Assembly (NCBI RefSeq): GCF_034190915.1
Contig: NW_026947484.1
Location: forward strand, 209,572,657 to 209,636,656
Length of the DNA stretch: 64,000 nucleotides
Direction of reading: 5' to 3'
Origin: Cavia porcellus
Taxonomy: Eukaryota > Chordata > Mammalia > Rodentia > Caviidae
The notes beneath the pieces are model-generated. The model was not told where the DNA came from and did no database searches. It saw nothing but the letters and a program-made list of their open reading frames with translations. This document shows positions 22,995 through 35,960 of the stretch, piece by piece (positions within the stretch are counted from its first letter, which is position 1; the number at the start of each line of letters is the position of its first letter). Both the position numbers and the translations under genes were made by a program.

Positions 22995-24345
22995 GCTTTT
23001 TAAAATTTTTTATTTTTTTATTTTTAAAGAGGGTAAAACTAAACATAACAAAACAGAACAAAGCAGATCAAAAGAAAACAATGTAAGTGACACAGATTTC
23101 AAAGTAAGACAACAGGAGATCTACAGCGGCTACCATAATGTCTCTTGTTTTCTTCTAAATGGTTGTCCATATCTTCACACAAAATGAATTTTGAATTCAT
23201 ACAAAAAATAGTATTAAACTGATCATAACAGAGTAATGAAGGCATTACAGGCCTTCAAAACCAGACAATAGTAAAATCAACAATGGCTAGCTAATGTCTC
23301 TTGTTCATTTCAAAATAGCTGTCCATGCCTTTATATATGACCAAAACCACTTTAAACAAAGAATAAAGGCTACTGGTTTTCACAGCACAATGATGGGAAA
23401 TAAGAAATGGATACCATAATGTTTATTTTACTTCAAGGTAGCTGTTCTTTTCATTACGTATAATTGATTCTCTTAAACTGTTTAGGTGAAATTCTTTGCA
23501 TGTATAAGCCTATACATGTGTATCTATCCTTTGTGGATTAGAGAGAAAAAACAAAACAGAACAGATTACTAGAAAAAAAAACATGAAACAAAAAAGACAA
23601 GTAAATAAAATAGCAAAGAGCCCAAAAACAATGATGATATAGGCCTTCAAAACAAGGTTTAGGAGCATAACTAGGGTTGTTATTTTACGTAATGATCTTC
23701 AAGAGTTCCTTAGATCACCAGTCACTAACATGAAAACTTGTTCCAATCCTATGAATGTTAGCTGTTCTGTTCCAAGATCATCTTAGCTATCTTTAGTGTG
23801 TTTATTCAGCTTTAGATATTTTTTCTTTCCCCTTCATTCTTTTTTGCCCTCCTTTTCCCCTTTGAGCAGATTCTTATTCTTTCACTATATTTATTGAGGA
23901 TTTTGTATTTTATGTAATTTTATTATTTCTTATACTAGGGAGACTATATGGTATTTACACAAGTGAGTTTGATTTATTTCACTTATGAGTATGGTCTTCA
24001 GTTGCATCCACTTATTTATAAATCCCTCAATGTGCTCATTATTTATAGCTGAGTAGTACTCCATTGTATAAAATACCACATCTTTTTTTATCAATTACTC
24101 CATAAAAGTTCAGGACTTGGCATTGGCACAAACACAAAAAGGCCTTAATCCTAACACCTAGTATTTAAAAAATAGTAATGGTTTCCATGAAAGAAAATCA
24201 TTTTTGGGGGCAGGTATACAGTCATTCAAATCAAAATTCTATTAGCTTTCATGAATTTGGAAAGGTACATAATTTTTTTTTTTTAGGAGAAATTCTATGC
24301 ATGTATAAGCCTCTACATGTATACCTATCCTTTCTGTATTAGAGG
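22995..24345 (-). mobile_element. LINE-1 3' end (3'UTR and last codons of ORF2)
   Basis: A plus-strand T/A-rich 3' boundary near 22995-23030 is followed by the same 3'UTR motifs as at 59510-60080 (aacagaacaaagcagatcaa; gctaccataatgtctctt). It then has the ORF2-terminal segment tatagctgagtagtactcca near 24045. The body of the element is missing, so it is severely 5'-truncated. The segment after 24110 repeats part of the 3'UTR. Confidence 0.8.
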
Positions 24346-24445
24346 AATCAGTTCTCTGTTTTATAAAACTGTGTTAATAATAAATTCCTTACACCACTGT
24401 TGTGAGCTGAAAATGAGATAACATGCAGCTCAAAAGCCAGGGCTA

Positions 24446-24610
24446 AATCGCGAGTGGTGGCTCACTTCTGTAACCCTAGCACTCCGGAGGCTGAGGCAGG
24501 AGGATCATTGCAAGTTTGAGACCAGCCTAGGCTACAAAGTGAGCTCAAGGCCAGCCTGAACTGCATAGCAAGACCCTGTCTCAAAAAGACAAAACAAACA
24601 ACAACAAAAA
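24446..24610 (+). mobile_element. B1 SINE with internal duplication
   Basis: This is one of the best preserved B1 copies: gtggtggctcacttctgtaa, ggaggctgaggcaggaggat, then two successive units (cctaggctacaaagtgagct; cagcctgaactgcatagcaa) and accctgtctcaaaaagac. Confidence 0.93.
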
Positions 24611-24799
24611 CAGAGGGCTGACCATTGGCAAGTACTCGGTCCTGTTTTGTTTTGTCTGAAACAGGCCTTATTGTGCAGTGGAGACTGGCCTTCGCTCTGT
24701 ACCCTGAAATAATTTTAAGCTTGCCCTTCTTCTGCGTCAGTCTACCAAGCACAGGGAAATATTTTTGTTTTGTTTTGCTGTTGTTATTATCGTTGTTTT

Positions 24800-24910
24800 G
24801 TTGTTCTTTTCTGGCTGTGTAGTGCAAGCTGGACTTCAGTGCACTGTGTGGTCCAGGATGGACTTGTCTCCTTGCAGTGTTCGTGCTTCAACCTCTGAAA
24901 TGCAAGGCCT
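24800..24910 (-). mobile_element. B1 SINE, degenerate
   Basis: Weak reverse-complement B1 similarity (ggctgtgtagtgcaagctgg; gtgtggtccaggatggactt). Confidence 0.45.
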
Positions 24911-25450
24911 TTTTTTTTGAATGGAAGAGAATTCATTGAATAGTGAAGCATATCAGGCTACCAATATAACTTTGGAAGGATTTTTGAAAAATGAAAATTC
25001 TCTTGCTTTGATTAATAAGTTTTTCTCTCCTGCCTGTTCTATTGTTATAATTAAACAAATACTATGTGTTCTCCAGAGAGCTGTAAGTCTAAGTAAGATT
25101 ATCTCTTTAAATTAATGGTTAGTTCATTACATTATAACTATCTAGTATCTGGTAAAGGCAAAAGGGTGTATTTTGAAGTGCCAGGAAATTTAGGGAGGGA
25201 GTATAAGAAAACGGACACAAACGACAACTTTGTGCTTGAAACTGACACGTGCACAGCACACAAAATATTTATAGAACTCCAATATATTACCTGAGGCTTG
25301 CTTTGAGCATATTGAGTTAATTTCCTGTGTTTTTTTAACACAAAAATTTGTAGCTTTTTGACTTCTATATTGCTCAGAAAAACTATTAATGATTGTCTTA
25401 ACTATTTTTGTTTCATGACATTTAGTATATTTTGATGTGCACACAGATAT
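24911..25450. other. Unique or unrecognised sequence
   Basis: Open frames of up to 101 codons on the minus strand have no family features. Confidence 0.35.
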
Positions 25451-25457
25451 ATATATG

Positions 25458-25545
25458 CAGTTTGGCTTTGCTGGGGATGGAGCCCAAGGTTTCACATGTG
25501 CTGGGCAAGTGCTCTACCACTGAACTATTCCTGGAACTCCTGAGA
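25458..25545 (-). mobile_element. ID-type SINE, diverged
   Basis: ctttgctggggatggagccc, tgctgggcaagtgctctacc and actgaactattcctgga correspond to the reverse complement of an ID body. Confidence 0.7.
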
Positions 25546-28500
25546 ATCTGACTTTTATAATGCTTCTTGAAGTAAGTATATCTGTGTTACACAGTGATAC
25601 ATGTGAAAAAACAAAAGCTCAGATATTAATTGATTTATTCTGGTTTATATTGAACATCTGCTTGGTTCCTACGTACCATTTAAATAAGACTATTCAATTC
25701 ATAACCCACAAAATCCTGTAATTAATGACTCACTTAAAGTAATACCCGTAGTCTTTTTTCTTTCATCTCCTGCACAAGAGAATAATAAATTGTACCAGAG
25801 AAATATTAGTATCTTTTACAGGAAAGTATATTAAACTTTTGATGTATAGTGCACATTAAATATGTATTTTGTCTTAGCAAAGCTGGTTGTTTGAATACTA
25901 CCTAAATGTAGTCTAAAATATTTTTACCTATACACTCAACTGTAATATTGTTTAAGGACAAAGAAAATCACACATATGGATACACGCACATTTGTGTGTG
26001 CAGAGAAACACAGAAAAATGGAAGGGTACTTTGTAAACCCATCGACGACAATCTCTGAAAAAAATTTAGAAATGAAACAAACATTTAAATTCTAAGCAAA
26101 TCAAACAGGACAAAAGAAAATTCAACTTACTGTTCACAGGTGTTCATTTATTATTATAAACTATTCAAAAGCAGTTCAAATGTCTGCAGATTAACGATAA
26201 AATAGTCTATGGAATATTACATAGCTCTCCAAATGATATTTATGAAGAGATTAATTAACACAAATATGTAGTTTTGATTAAAAGCAAAAAACAAAAACAG
26301 AAAATAAGACAGAAAAGCAGATGTCTATGATAATGTGTTTCTGAAAAAAGTATGTGCCTGTATACAAACAATATCACTAAGAAAAAAAGTAAGCCATTTG
26401 CTTCATTGTATACAGCCAAAGGAACTGAGTATTTTTTTATTCCTCTATTTCTATGTTTCCCATTTTTATAATTGAAAATATGCTTTATTTTCTTCTAAAT
26501 TACCTAGTATTCTACTTTTAAAAAATAAAACCAAACGTGCACTTTATATCAGCTGGGAACAGAAAGACACTACATACTGTACTGTACTTCAGGAATGGCC
26601 TGGATATTGGAAGTTGGAACCCACTACACCCTCAGAGTAGAGTCTCTGCTGAACAGCTCATGACAGGAACAGAAAAGCAACCAAAGGGAATTCTCTGCTC
26701 CCACCCTTCTAATGATCTCTCTCTTCATCACCCCTTTCTGGTAAAACCTAGGAATCTATTGGAAACTACGACATGGACAGAGGTTTAACTTCCCTGGTGA
26801 ATGCAATCATTGAATAAGAATGATCCATAAAATACACCGCTGAAAACCAAAAATCTTCGAGTAATAGTATTGAGACATAGAAACTTTTATTAATGAGTTT
26901 AGTTAATTTGATTACCAAAGCCAAAATGATTCTTAATGGGATGAATTCAGTGCACATAAGTGATGGTAAACTTTTAACATGTATCATTTGTTTCTATTAA
27001 AGTGATTCAGCTGTCACCATTCTACTCCAATAGATATTTTATTAAAGAGACTAATTTAAATGTACATGATAAATGAACTGTGTTGAAAATTCTATTTTTC
27101 TTCAGTTCTAACCCCTTGATCTTAATTAGCTTCTCCACTTCTGTTTCCATAGAAACAAACAATGCAATCAATAAGGTGCAAAGGTAGTAAGGTACATGTG
27201 GAAGGATTCTTGAAGTACTATAGCAGTATTTTTATAAATCATGAGGAAAATTAATATTTGCAATTAGATTGGGGGAAAATATCTCAAAATTCAAAATGGA
27301 CAATGCAGTCAAATGGTAAACAAAGATGACAAACTTTCCCCAAACTTCTCTTTCTTTATACCAATGCAAAATAATTATAATGCTTAGAAAATTGACGATC
27401 ATAATTTCTGTATGGGAATTCTTTCAGTTTCTTAATTATATGGTATTTTATCTTCTCACCTAATACATATTGTCTCACAAACAAATAAAAATGAGCCCAT
27501 AATTTATGCAGAGAGTATAACATAAAAGCCATGCTCCTTTGCTGGAAAGATCTGTCCTATTTTGACTCCCTTTTTTCATCCCAGAGTTCCAGATTGTGCC
27601 TGCAAAGTTGTATGTTCAAGGGCTGGGCCAAGGCAAAGCTCTCTTGAGAGCAGAGTCCTTGACTGACTGAGCAGACAGACCACAGCAGGGTTTAATCCTA
27701 ACTGGTTATGCTATGCATTAAACACTGAGCATGACTGTGATGGGATCATGACTGCACATGAGTCTGAACTCTCTGGTAGCATTCCAGGGAAGCCACTCTG
27801 TAGATCTGAGTGTGATGACACCACTGTGCCTCTGACACTTATGACAATGGCTGCAAGTACCAACAGTTGACAAAACAAACACTGTTTATGACTGTTTTGC
27901 TTAAAAAACACAGCAGGGTCGGTTCAAGGTTATTTCTGTATCCTTCTTCATCTCTTGTGTTTTAGTGTGATTTAAGAATACAGAGAGTGATTAAGAGATA
28001 AGGAAAATTTTGATTATAAAACTTTACTCTTCCTGTGCACTTTTGAGAAAAAAAATGGTAAGAACAACTATATAATAATTCATGTTTGTCATTTTTCTTT
28101 CATCTTTTCTGTGTTATTCTACTTTGCCAAAAAAATAACTAGTGCTTAAATTATTTTTTTTCAAACACACCAATAAGATGATAGAGAGCTTTGTCACCCA
28201 AACTGCACCACTGCATTCTCATTTTATATGTATTTTTATGATACTTTATAGGTTTACTGTATAGGTGGTATATCAAGATATTTTCATATTGGGAATATAG
28301 ATTTTATATTTAATATATATATATGGAGAGAGAACATTATAAAATAAATTAGGTTCACAAAGTGAGTCTTCCAATATATTCTAATGTACATTGGAAATAA
28401 ATTATGTGTTCACATTATTTTTTACAGTATAATCTCTTTTCTGTCTCAAAATACTGTCTGAAACTGCACTAAGAACTTTACATTTGACAGTTACACTCAG

Positions 28501-29570
28501 CACAATTCCTTGTTTACAATGTCTTACTATTCATCAATTCTTAGGTGCCCTCCCATGTAAATCAGTGTTTCCTACTCTGTTAAACTTGGGTATGAACCTA
28601 CAGTATGTACAAGCTGATAAAATTTAAGTAAAAGCAATGTATGCCACTTCTAGATAGAACTTTTAAAAACAATCGAGTTATCTTGCAACTTTTCTCTTTG
28701 CTACAGATAAAAGTGGTGTTCTTGATGATGGTTCTGCCCATTGGCCTGGGTTCTAGAATGTCAACAAAGATCATGTGGAAGAGATCTTCCTCCTAATGTA
28801 AAATGGACATGAAATGTGAGTGTGATATGAGTCCCCCTGGCTTCATGGTGTACTTCCTCGATTGTACGCTAACACTCAGTTTTTCCCAGTAAAGGTTTAT
28901 CGAACACAGCCAAGTGCATTTGCTTTTGTGTTGCTACAGCATCCACATTACCACCTTAGATGTTGATTAGTTATGGCAGAGGCACTGTGTGGTTCTCAGC
29001 ACCTAAGTAATTTGCCATCTAGCCATTTGCAAAAAGAATATCTGCTCCTGCTTTTCATTACTGAAGTTACAGAAATGTCTGTTGCTGAAGCTGAGTCTGG
29101 ACTGCTCATTCCTGTGGGGTTCTGTTACCTTTGTATTGTTTCACAGACTAGGTAATTAGCATTAACCCCAATATTAACCACAATATGAACTTTTGTAAAG
29201 CAAGATTAAGTGATAGAAGGAATGACCATATAGTGGAGACTGGCTCTAGAGGAGTGACAGGATGACCAATGCAGAGCGCTGGGGGCAGATGTGGCTCAGT
29301 CTCATCTCAGGCAAAATCACATGCGTGCTCATCAGCCCCCAGGGCATGGCTGTCCAGACAGTGGCAATCTTAAAGACACAGGAGACTGGGAAATTGTCAG
29401 ATGAAACCCCCTGCCAGTCTCTAACTGGGCCAAGGTTTTGGCCCTCAGGCTGAAGACAGGAAGTCAAAGAAAAACAACCTGACCCTGACATAGGAGGCAG
29501 TATTCTGAGCTTATGCTTGAAGTTTTAGGAGTAATCCATTCAGGAATGAGAAATCCGATCTAAAAGAGAA
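25546..29570. other. AT-rich gene desert, nothing recognised
   Basis: About 4 kb with no exon, RNA gene or confidently named repeat. The stretch 25640-25760 might be a very old MIR or L2 piece. The stretch 26530-26810 looks like a medium-reiteration repeat I cannot name. Confidence 0.35.
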
Positions 29571-29574
29571 AAGG

Positions 29575-29735
29575 ACCAGGGATATACCTCTGTGGGACAG
29601 TGCCTGTCCAGCAAACTCAAACTCCTGAGTTTAATTCCTCCAATATAAAAAACAAAAGAGAGAGGAAGAGGAAGAGAGAGAGAGAGAGAAAGAGAGGGAG
29701 AGAGAGAGGCAGACTGAAAATCAGTTTTAAAGATT
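29575..29735 (+). mobile_element. ID-type SINE, degenerate, with (GA)n
   Basis: accagggatatacctctgtg, then a degenerate B box (ctgagtttaattcctccaat), is followed by an A-rich and then a purine (GA)n tail at about 29660-29710. Confidence 0.5.
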
Positions 29736-30455
29736 GAACTATTGGATAAGTGAAGACAAATACGAATAAAAAAAGGAAGGAACCAAGGAACACAAAGCAG
29801 ACAGCCAGGCTGACCTATCTCTAAGGATTCCTGCCTGAAAAAGAGGAAAAAGAATACAACTTCTCTTTAGTGGGTCTCAGTGACCAGTTTGATTCTCGAT
29901 AATACTAGTTATAGAAGATGAGACAAGAAAATTTGTGACAACTTGAGTCAAAATCTGTGCATAGCAATGGCCCGTACTGAAAAGAGGAGATGTAGCTAAT
30001 CTGGAGGAAGATGAAATAAGTAAAATACCTCCCCACTTTCTTGTACTGAATTATGCCTCTGCCTTGGTTTTTAACTTGGTCCTTGCCTCTTCCTTATTCC
30101 CATGCTACCCACGCCGTTTCCATTTTAGTTTATTCCTTAAGCCACTTAAACTCCTTGGTCAGTTCTTTCAGGTACATTTTGCTTGATTAGAGCTCCAGAT
30201 GCTGTTAGCTCTCTTCTCACAAATCCTTGTTCACCCACAAATTGGTCTGCGTCCTTAAATTCTTATCCAGGCCTTTAGCCTTGCTTGAGAAACTTACTAA
30301 ACAGTGATGATTAGTTCCACCACAAGTGTTCTCTCTAGCTTGGCAGGATTCAAAATGCAACTCAGCAATTCTTCGAGTCTTCTCTAATTGACTCTCAATT
30401 ATAATTCCTGCATTATAATTCTAACAGCTGTTCCAAACTATCTTTAAGTCCCAAT
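29736..30455. other. Unrecognised sequence
   Basis: Pyrimidine-rich sequence at 30040-30440 without a named family. No exon seen. Confidence 0.35.
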
Positions 30456-30459
30456 TACA

Positions 30460-30660
30460 ACCCAGTCATTCATTCAATAAATATTTTTAGCATTTACTAT
30501 ACACTAAGCTCTTTTCTGGCTATTAAAGAAATGACAATGAGCAAAGTAGGCATGTTCCTTGGTTTCATGGAGTTAATGAGAAGGGCAGACAGAAATCTTA
30601 GGAGCTAAGAGACACGATGATGAGGGCACTAGTAAGGAGAGGACAGGGATCTGCAAACCT
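30460..30660 (-). mobile_element. LINE-2 3' end
   Basis: cattcattcaataaatattt, tactatacactaagctcttt and ttcatggagttaatgagaag follow the reverse-complement L2 3' end. Confidence 0.65.
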
Positions 30661-31109
30661 TTTTCGCACGTTTCGTCTCATCTCATGATTTCTGCCTTCT
30701 GGAATTCATAGATATATCAGTGCATCTCTGCCTTCTTATGGTCCAGAGCTATGCTTGATTAGGATTCACTGAGCAGATCCACCAGCATGTCGATTTGAAA
30801 CAGAATAGTTTGGAGGAAAAATTGAGTGAAAGATAAACTATCAAGGACAGGAGAGAGACACTATGTAGCGTCCAGGGCTGTGAGCAGAAATATCAGGGAT
30901 AAGGTTTCCTTAGGAGAAGCTGGATAGCAAATTCAGGGACTTCTTTTCCTTTTGATACAGTTTCTAATCCTGAATTATCTAGCTCTCAAACCTGAAATAT
31001 TACCAGCTCTTATTTTTTTTTAATGAAGTCCCTTTTTGTTTAAATTATCTAACGTGTCCTTTGCTTGTAAATAAGGACCCTCACAGATGTAAGAATGTTT
31101 GAAAATATA

Positions 31110-31420
31110 TAGAAGGGACACATAGCTTGGATGAGGGTAGGCTGTTCCATATTGCCTGGAAAAGCCACCATTTAAGCTGAGACCCAAAAGGTCAGATAGG
31201 ATTGATTCAAATGAAGCATGTTCAAGACAAATTTTCAGGAAGAGGCAATTACAAAATAAAGGAACATAGCAAACTACTAGAATTCAACAAGACCAAGGAC
31301 TGCAGTGAGGGGGAATGAGGTAAGGCACAGGGGACTGGTGGTGAAGTTAGACAATGAAACAAAGACCTCATCAGCCTAACTATAAAAGCTTCCAAGAAGA
31401 GCTTAAATAGGTGAGAAAGG
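31110..31420 (-). mobile_element. LINE-2 fragment
   Basis: ttaagctgagacccaaaagg, a degenerate ttcaggaagaggcaatta and gacctcatcagcc match the order of L2 upstream of the piece at 30460. The two could be parts of one interrupted copy. Confidence 0.45.
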
Positions 31421-32035
31421 AAGAAATAGATTTAAGGAAATCTTTCATAAATTTACAGAGATGACTAAAGCTAGCTGACATACACTGCTTAAGTGTCTAC
31501 CTTTCTACTGTAGCGTTTTTTCATTTGTGTTCTACTATGTGTTTATTTTTTCACACCGTAGAGACTGTGGCAGGCATCAGGAGCCGAGGCAGCGAATGCA
31601 TTAGCCAAGATACCTGGTGCAGGGAGGACAGAGGTTTATTGATACTTATCAAAGATTTATTGTGGTGTCCACCTCCTATGTGTCACATATTATGTCCTGT
31701 TACAAAACATCTCCTCTGGCCTCTTGTTAGTTCTTTCTGGTCTCACGTGTTAGCCCATATCCTTTTCAATACTATGATCTTTACTATTATTCATTCCTAA
31801 GTGCAAACGACTTCCTGCACACTTATCAGTGAAAACCAGCTTGCCAACTCCTGGGGCTTCATCTCGCACCCCATTGCCACCACAGTACCACTGGACTATT
31901 GATTGTTTCATGCTGAAAGTATCTCCTGGCTTCAAGGCCCTCAGTCCTCCTCTGCTTATATTTAGTCAGCTAAATAGACAATATTAGAATAATTCGTGAT
32001 CCCACATTTTGTTCTCATTTTGTCCCACTGCTGTT
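31421..32035. other. Unrecognised sequence
   Basis: An open frame of 91 codons at 31525-31800 has no recognisable domain. No repeat named. Confidence 0.35.
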
Positions 32036-32039
32036 TATC

Positions 32040-32155
32040 AATTTATTATTATTATTATTGTTATTTTGAAGTAGGTTTCACTGTGTAGTCCAGGCTGACC
32101 TTGAACTTGAGATCCTCCTGCCTCCACCTCCTGAGTGCTGGAACAAAAGAGTGCA
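32040..32155 (-). mobile_element. B1 SINE
   Basis: An (att)n tail is followed by ttcactgtgtagtccaggct, gaccttgaacttgagatcct and cctgcctccacctcctgagt. Confidence 0.85.
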
Positions 32156-32389
32156 CTTCTTCCCCTGCTGTCCTTTACTTATCCTCTGTCTGTGTCAAGT
32201 TTTTCATTGTTATTAAAAGAAAAGTTATTCTTTCCCACGACCAATGCCATCCAACCCTGACATTTTTTGATTTTCTTCTTTTACTCCTTTCTATTGAAAA
32301 TCTTGCTGATTTATGAAGGCTGATTGAAATAATTTTGCCCTTGTGCTAACTATTCTAAACAGCAAATAACGCTCTATTCCTCCACAATC

Positions 32390-32960
32390 AACATTTAGAA
32401 TTCATTACTCAACAAATAGTTTTAAGCTCCAGTTAATTACTGAAGATATAATTTGAGGTGAAGTTGTGAATAAGCCAAAGTGCCCTGTCTCAGGGGCTCA
32501 CAAAGGTGGTGCTCATGTGTTAGGAGAAGGGTAGACAATCAAAGAGTAGAAGAGAGATCATAATGATGTAAGTGCTGCAGAACAGTGGAGTGATGGGGAA
32601 CACAGAAGTTGCTGTCCTAGAGGAGGAGGGCAGCCCTGCTGTCTGGGAGAGGAGGGCTGAGTTAGGGGATCCAGCTGTTCAGCCCTCTGGAGGAGGAGTC
32701 TCTCAGGCAGAAAGATGGCACTGGTAGCCCACATGGTGGACAAGAATCCATGCTCAGCAAGGATGGCCACAGAGGGTGACACAGAGAGAAGGTGGCAGTG
32801 CAGGAGAAGCCACAGGGCTCCCACTGTAGGTCTTAATGTGTGACGGCAGGGAGAGCAGCATGAGAGTGTGACCGCTGATTTAGGTCCTCCAGGGTCCCAA
32901 GTGCCATGGCGGGGAGTCATGGGGGACAGAGTGAAAGAGGGTAAGATATTTTTACAGTAA
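32390..32960 (-). mobile_element. LINE-2 fragment
   Basis: attactcaacaaatagtttt, ccctgtctcaggggctcaca and tagacaatcaaagagtag follow the reverse-complement L2 3' end. Similarity fades after about 32600. The minus-strand open frame of 142 codons at 32558-32986 lies here and has no recognisable host protein features. Confidence 0.45.
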
Positions 32961-33295
32961 GTCACGTAGTGCGTGGTGGACCACAAGTGGAATCAATATC
33001 CTTCACATGGAGAGCCTCATAAGATTGACAATGTTGAGCCTTGCATGCTGGGAATTCGTCTACTAAGATGTCACCCCATCCTGAGCAGGGGCCATGTGGT
33101 CCAATTTGCACCTTCCAGAGTGCTCAACACTGAGTGAGCTGACTTTGGCATTCTCTTTCTAACTGTTTTTCACTTAAATTCTACTCAGTTATTTGATTTT
33201 TACAGGATATATAGCACCAGTTTCTTCAGACCTTCCTCTTTGGCCTTAATTTATGATAGTGGTCTTCGTTTCTCTTTTCTGAACTGTAATGCAGT
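32961..33295. other. Unrecognised sequence
   Basis: No repeat or exon recognised. Confidence 0.35.
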
Positions 33296-33299
33296 AAGA

Positions 33300-33470
33300 T
33301 TCTTTTGTTTGTCTGTTTTGTGTTTTAGACAGGATCTTGCTATGTAGTCAAAGTTGGCTTTGAAATTTCTGTATTGTACAGATTGATCTTGAACTCATGG
33401 TAATCCTGCTGCCTCAGCCTTCTGAATGACGGGATTATAGGCATGTGCCACCACTCCTGGCTAGACTCCT
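33300..33470 (-). mobile_element. B1 SINE with internal duplication
   Basis: Reverse complement: gacaggatcttgctatgtag, then two related units, then ctgctgcctcagccttctga and gattataggcatgtgccacc. Confidence 0.9.
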
Positions 33471-33789
33471 GTTAAATTATTAACAATCTTCAGTAATGAT
33501 GTGAAGAGTCTTAGGTACATGCATATGACATTTTTTATGGACAAGACCTCTGAGTTTTCATATTATTTTGGGGAGGTTCTTACTTACATGAATATTACAT
33601 TTAAAATAATATTTGTAGACCCTCAAAACTGAGATGGATTGGATTGCAATTCTAACAAAAAGCTAGTAAGAAGTACTTGAAATTTAATACAGGAAAATTT
33701 CTTTGCAAAATAGTTTACCACAGGGACAAGAGAATTTTTTATATTCTATATATTTTAATGTTGAGGTATTGTATTCATTTTTTATTTTA

Positions 33790-33975
33790 AGAGCGACCTG
33801 AGATGGTGGCACATGTTTATAACCGCAGCATTTGGGAAGCCGAGGCAGGAGGATTGCCTCAAATTTGAGGCCAGCCTGGAATATATAATGAGAATGAGTA
33901 TAAGAGCAGTCTGAAATACATAGCCAAACCCTGTCTCAAAAAAACAAAGCAAAAATGTATTAAATTAAAAAAAAA
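33790..33975 (+). mobile_element. B1 SINE with internal duplication
   Basis: gatggtggcacatgtttata, gccgaggcaggaggattgcc, gaggccagcctggaatatat and ccaaaccctgtctcaaaaaa, followed by an A-rich tail. Confidence 0.9.
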
Positions 33976-34171
33976 AGAATTAGCTCATATTAATTGTACA
34001 AATTAATGGATTTTACTGGCACTTTTTTGTGCACGCAGACACCAGGCTTTAAACATTTCCAGGGGAAGGCTATTTAGGAATTAGTGAGTCCAACCCATAT
34101 ATACAATGTAATAGTCCTCATCCTGTGATGGCAGTGGGTGAACTGAGATGATTTATTTTAATATTCCTAAA

Positions 34172-34173
<2 letters not shown>

Positions 34174-34214
<41 letters not shown>
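34174..34214. repeat. (TG)20 dinucleotide microsatellite
   Basis: An uninterrupted TG run of 41 bases. Confidence 0.98.
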
Positions 34215-34215
<1 letters not shown>

Positions 34216-34244
34216 CTGCGGGGCAGGATAGACCAATTTAATAC

Positions 34245-34345
34245 AGAACTGCTGTGAGGAAGATTAAAGGAAGTGATGTGAAGTGATGTACAGTGCTCAG
34301 GTGAATATCTGGAAGATACAAAGCACAGTAAGTATTACTCTCTGC
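34245..34345 (+). mobile_element. MIR SINE 3' fragment
   Basis: ctgctgtgaggaagattaaa, gtgatgtacagtgctcaggt and agcacagtaagtattac follow the MIR core and tail on the plus strand. Confidence 0.6.
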
Positions 34346-34865
34346 CCCTGGGTGGGTTTTCCTGAGATGTCCTGCTGGTAGTTCTTTACCACATCACTTA
34401 GATCCTTCAGTGCCCTACTGTGCACCCCAGAGACAGTGTCATCTGGGTTGCATTGCCCACTGGCTGTGCAGGGGTCAGCTGGTAAAGATCCCCCGGGGGA
34501 GGGAGGACTAGGGAACAGAAGAGGCAGCGTGATCCTCTTGTACTCTTGCTGCTTTCTTGCTGAGCTTCTGGCAGTGGCTGGATTCTTCTTTATGTGTTAT
34601 TTTCTTCTCCATGTCTCCGGCTCGCTCTGTTCTCTCTCTGGCTGTTTCCTCCCCTCTTGGTACAGACTGAGTAAAATAGCATCCCTGATTGGTCCCCCTG
34701 AACTCTGTCTACATCTCTGTAAGTAGTTCTTTCAATAAGTTCTCTGAACCATTAGAGCGAAATGCTGTTTCATGCTGTGGAGTTGGACTCGCTTTTCAAA
34801 TCCTTTCTTTCAACCAAAGCTAATTCCATTAAAATGGGGAAAGATCTGAGACCCAGTAAGCAGGA
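34346..34865. other. Unrecognised sequence
   Basis: A 96-codon plus-strand open frame at 34436-34726 encodes a hydrophobic peptide with no recognised family. It is probably chance. Confidence 0.35.
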
Positions 34866-34869
34866 TTTA

Positions 34870-35030
34870 CATTAATTCAACAAACATTTTTAACTATGAC
34901 TCGCTACCATGTGCTGCCTCTCAGCAACAGCAGATACTGAGTAATTAAAATTTTGCCTCTGCTCTTTAGGTCTGAATGGTAATGGGGGAGGGGGTGGTGA
35001 GACAGAGGGGAGATGTATAAAGGTGAATAG
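34870..35030 (-). mobile_element. LINE-2 3' end
   Basis: cattaattcaacaaacattt, then a degenerate catgtgctgcctctcagcaa and tttgcctctgctctttaggt, match the reverse-complement L2 end. Confidence 0.5.
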
Positions 35031-35157
35031 CTCAGTGTCAAAAACACAAAAATGTCTGAAAATCAAAGTAAAAATCCAGAAATTATAGGACTATAGAGTT
35101 GAAAATAAACTATTTACAAAGATTAATATTATATTTAATAGAAGAGATCTTGAAGGG

Positions 35158-35262
35158 TTTTTTTTTTTTTTTTTTTTTTTTATCATTGGTACCAGTGATT
35201 GAACTCTCCATCACGCACTTGCAAGGCAGGCACTTATGCTGCTCAGCTAAATCCCCAGCCCC
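35158..35262 (-). mobile_element. ID SINE
   Basis: A T-run, tatcattggtaccagtgatt, cttgcaaggcaggcacttat and gctaaatccccagcccc, the same subfamily as the copies near 3000 and 20850. Confidence 0.9.
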
Positions 35263-35525
35263 TTTTGGTTTTGTTCTTTTGATAGAAATTCTTCAGGTGG
35301 AGGTGGTGGGAGCACTGCTTTTCAGCTGAAGAAAACAAACAATTGAGCAAGAACTGAGTTAAAAAATTGCTAGGTACATTTGATATAAGTTTCAGGATGA
35401 TGGGATCTGTATAATACTTAGTTTAATTAAGACCCAGTGCAGGTAAAGAGCTTGGAGCTGGGGTATGGCAGAGTATGAGAGTGGTGGGAAATGACGTGGA
35501 GAGACAGCAGGGGATAATTACAGAG
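35263..35525. other. Unrecognised sequence
   Basis: No repeat or exon recognised. Confidence 0.35.
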
Positions 35526-35531
35526 AATAGA

Positions 35532-35960
35532 TGTGACGATTTATCTTCTGTACTTTAACCTAAATTACAGTTATATCTGGTTGTCCTACCAAAGCACCAA
35601 ATGCCCATAGGTGGGGCTGTGGCAGGTGACGGGATCAGGGGTGTGTGAGGCTCACCCCCTGGATTAGTCCACTGATGAGTGATAGCTCCTGTGACTTTGG
35701 GAGGTAAAACCTGGTCTGAGGAAGTGGCTCTCTGGAAACAAGACCCAGCAGGATCTGTCTCTTTCCTCCTGCCTCAATTCTGTTTTCTCTGCTTCCCACC
35801 ACTCCACCATGAACTCTTTCTCCTCCGATGTGCCACCCTACCTTGCAACCACCTAACTATAGATTGAAGCTTCTATAAACTGTAAGCCAAGTAAACTTTC
35901 CTTCTTTAATATGTGCATGTCAGGCATTTTGTCCTAGAGACATGAGCATCTTAATAGATA
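35532..35960 (+). mobile_element. MaLR-like LTR
   Basis: Starts tgtgacgatttatcttctg. It has the usual 3' part: agattgaagcttctataaac, tgtaagccaagtaaactttc (polyadenylation region) and gtcaggcattttgtcctaga. The short repeats aataga at 35526-35531 and 35953-35958 could be a target duplication, but the inner 3' terminus is not a clean CA. Confidence 0.6.

Noticed and set aside
32558..32986. 142-codon minus-strand open frame
   Set aside because: It overlaps a probable old L2 region and has no recognisable domain or conserved composition. Treated as chance.
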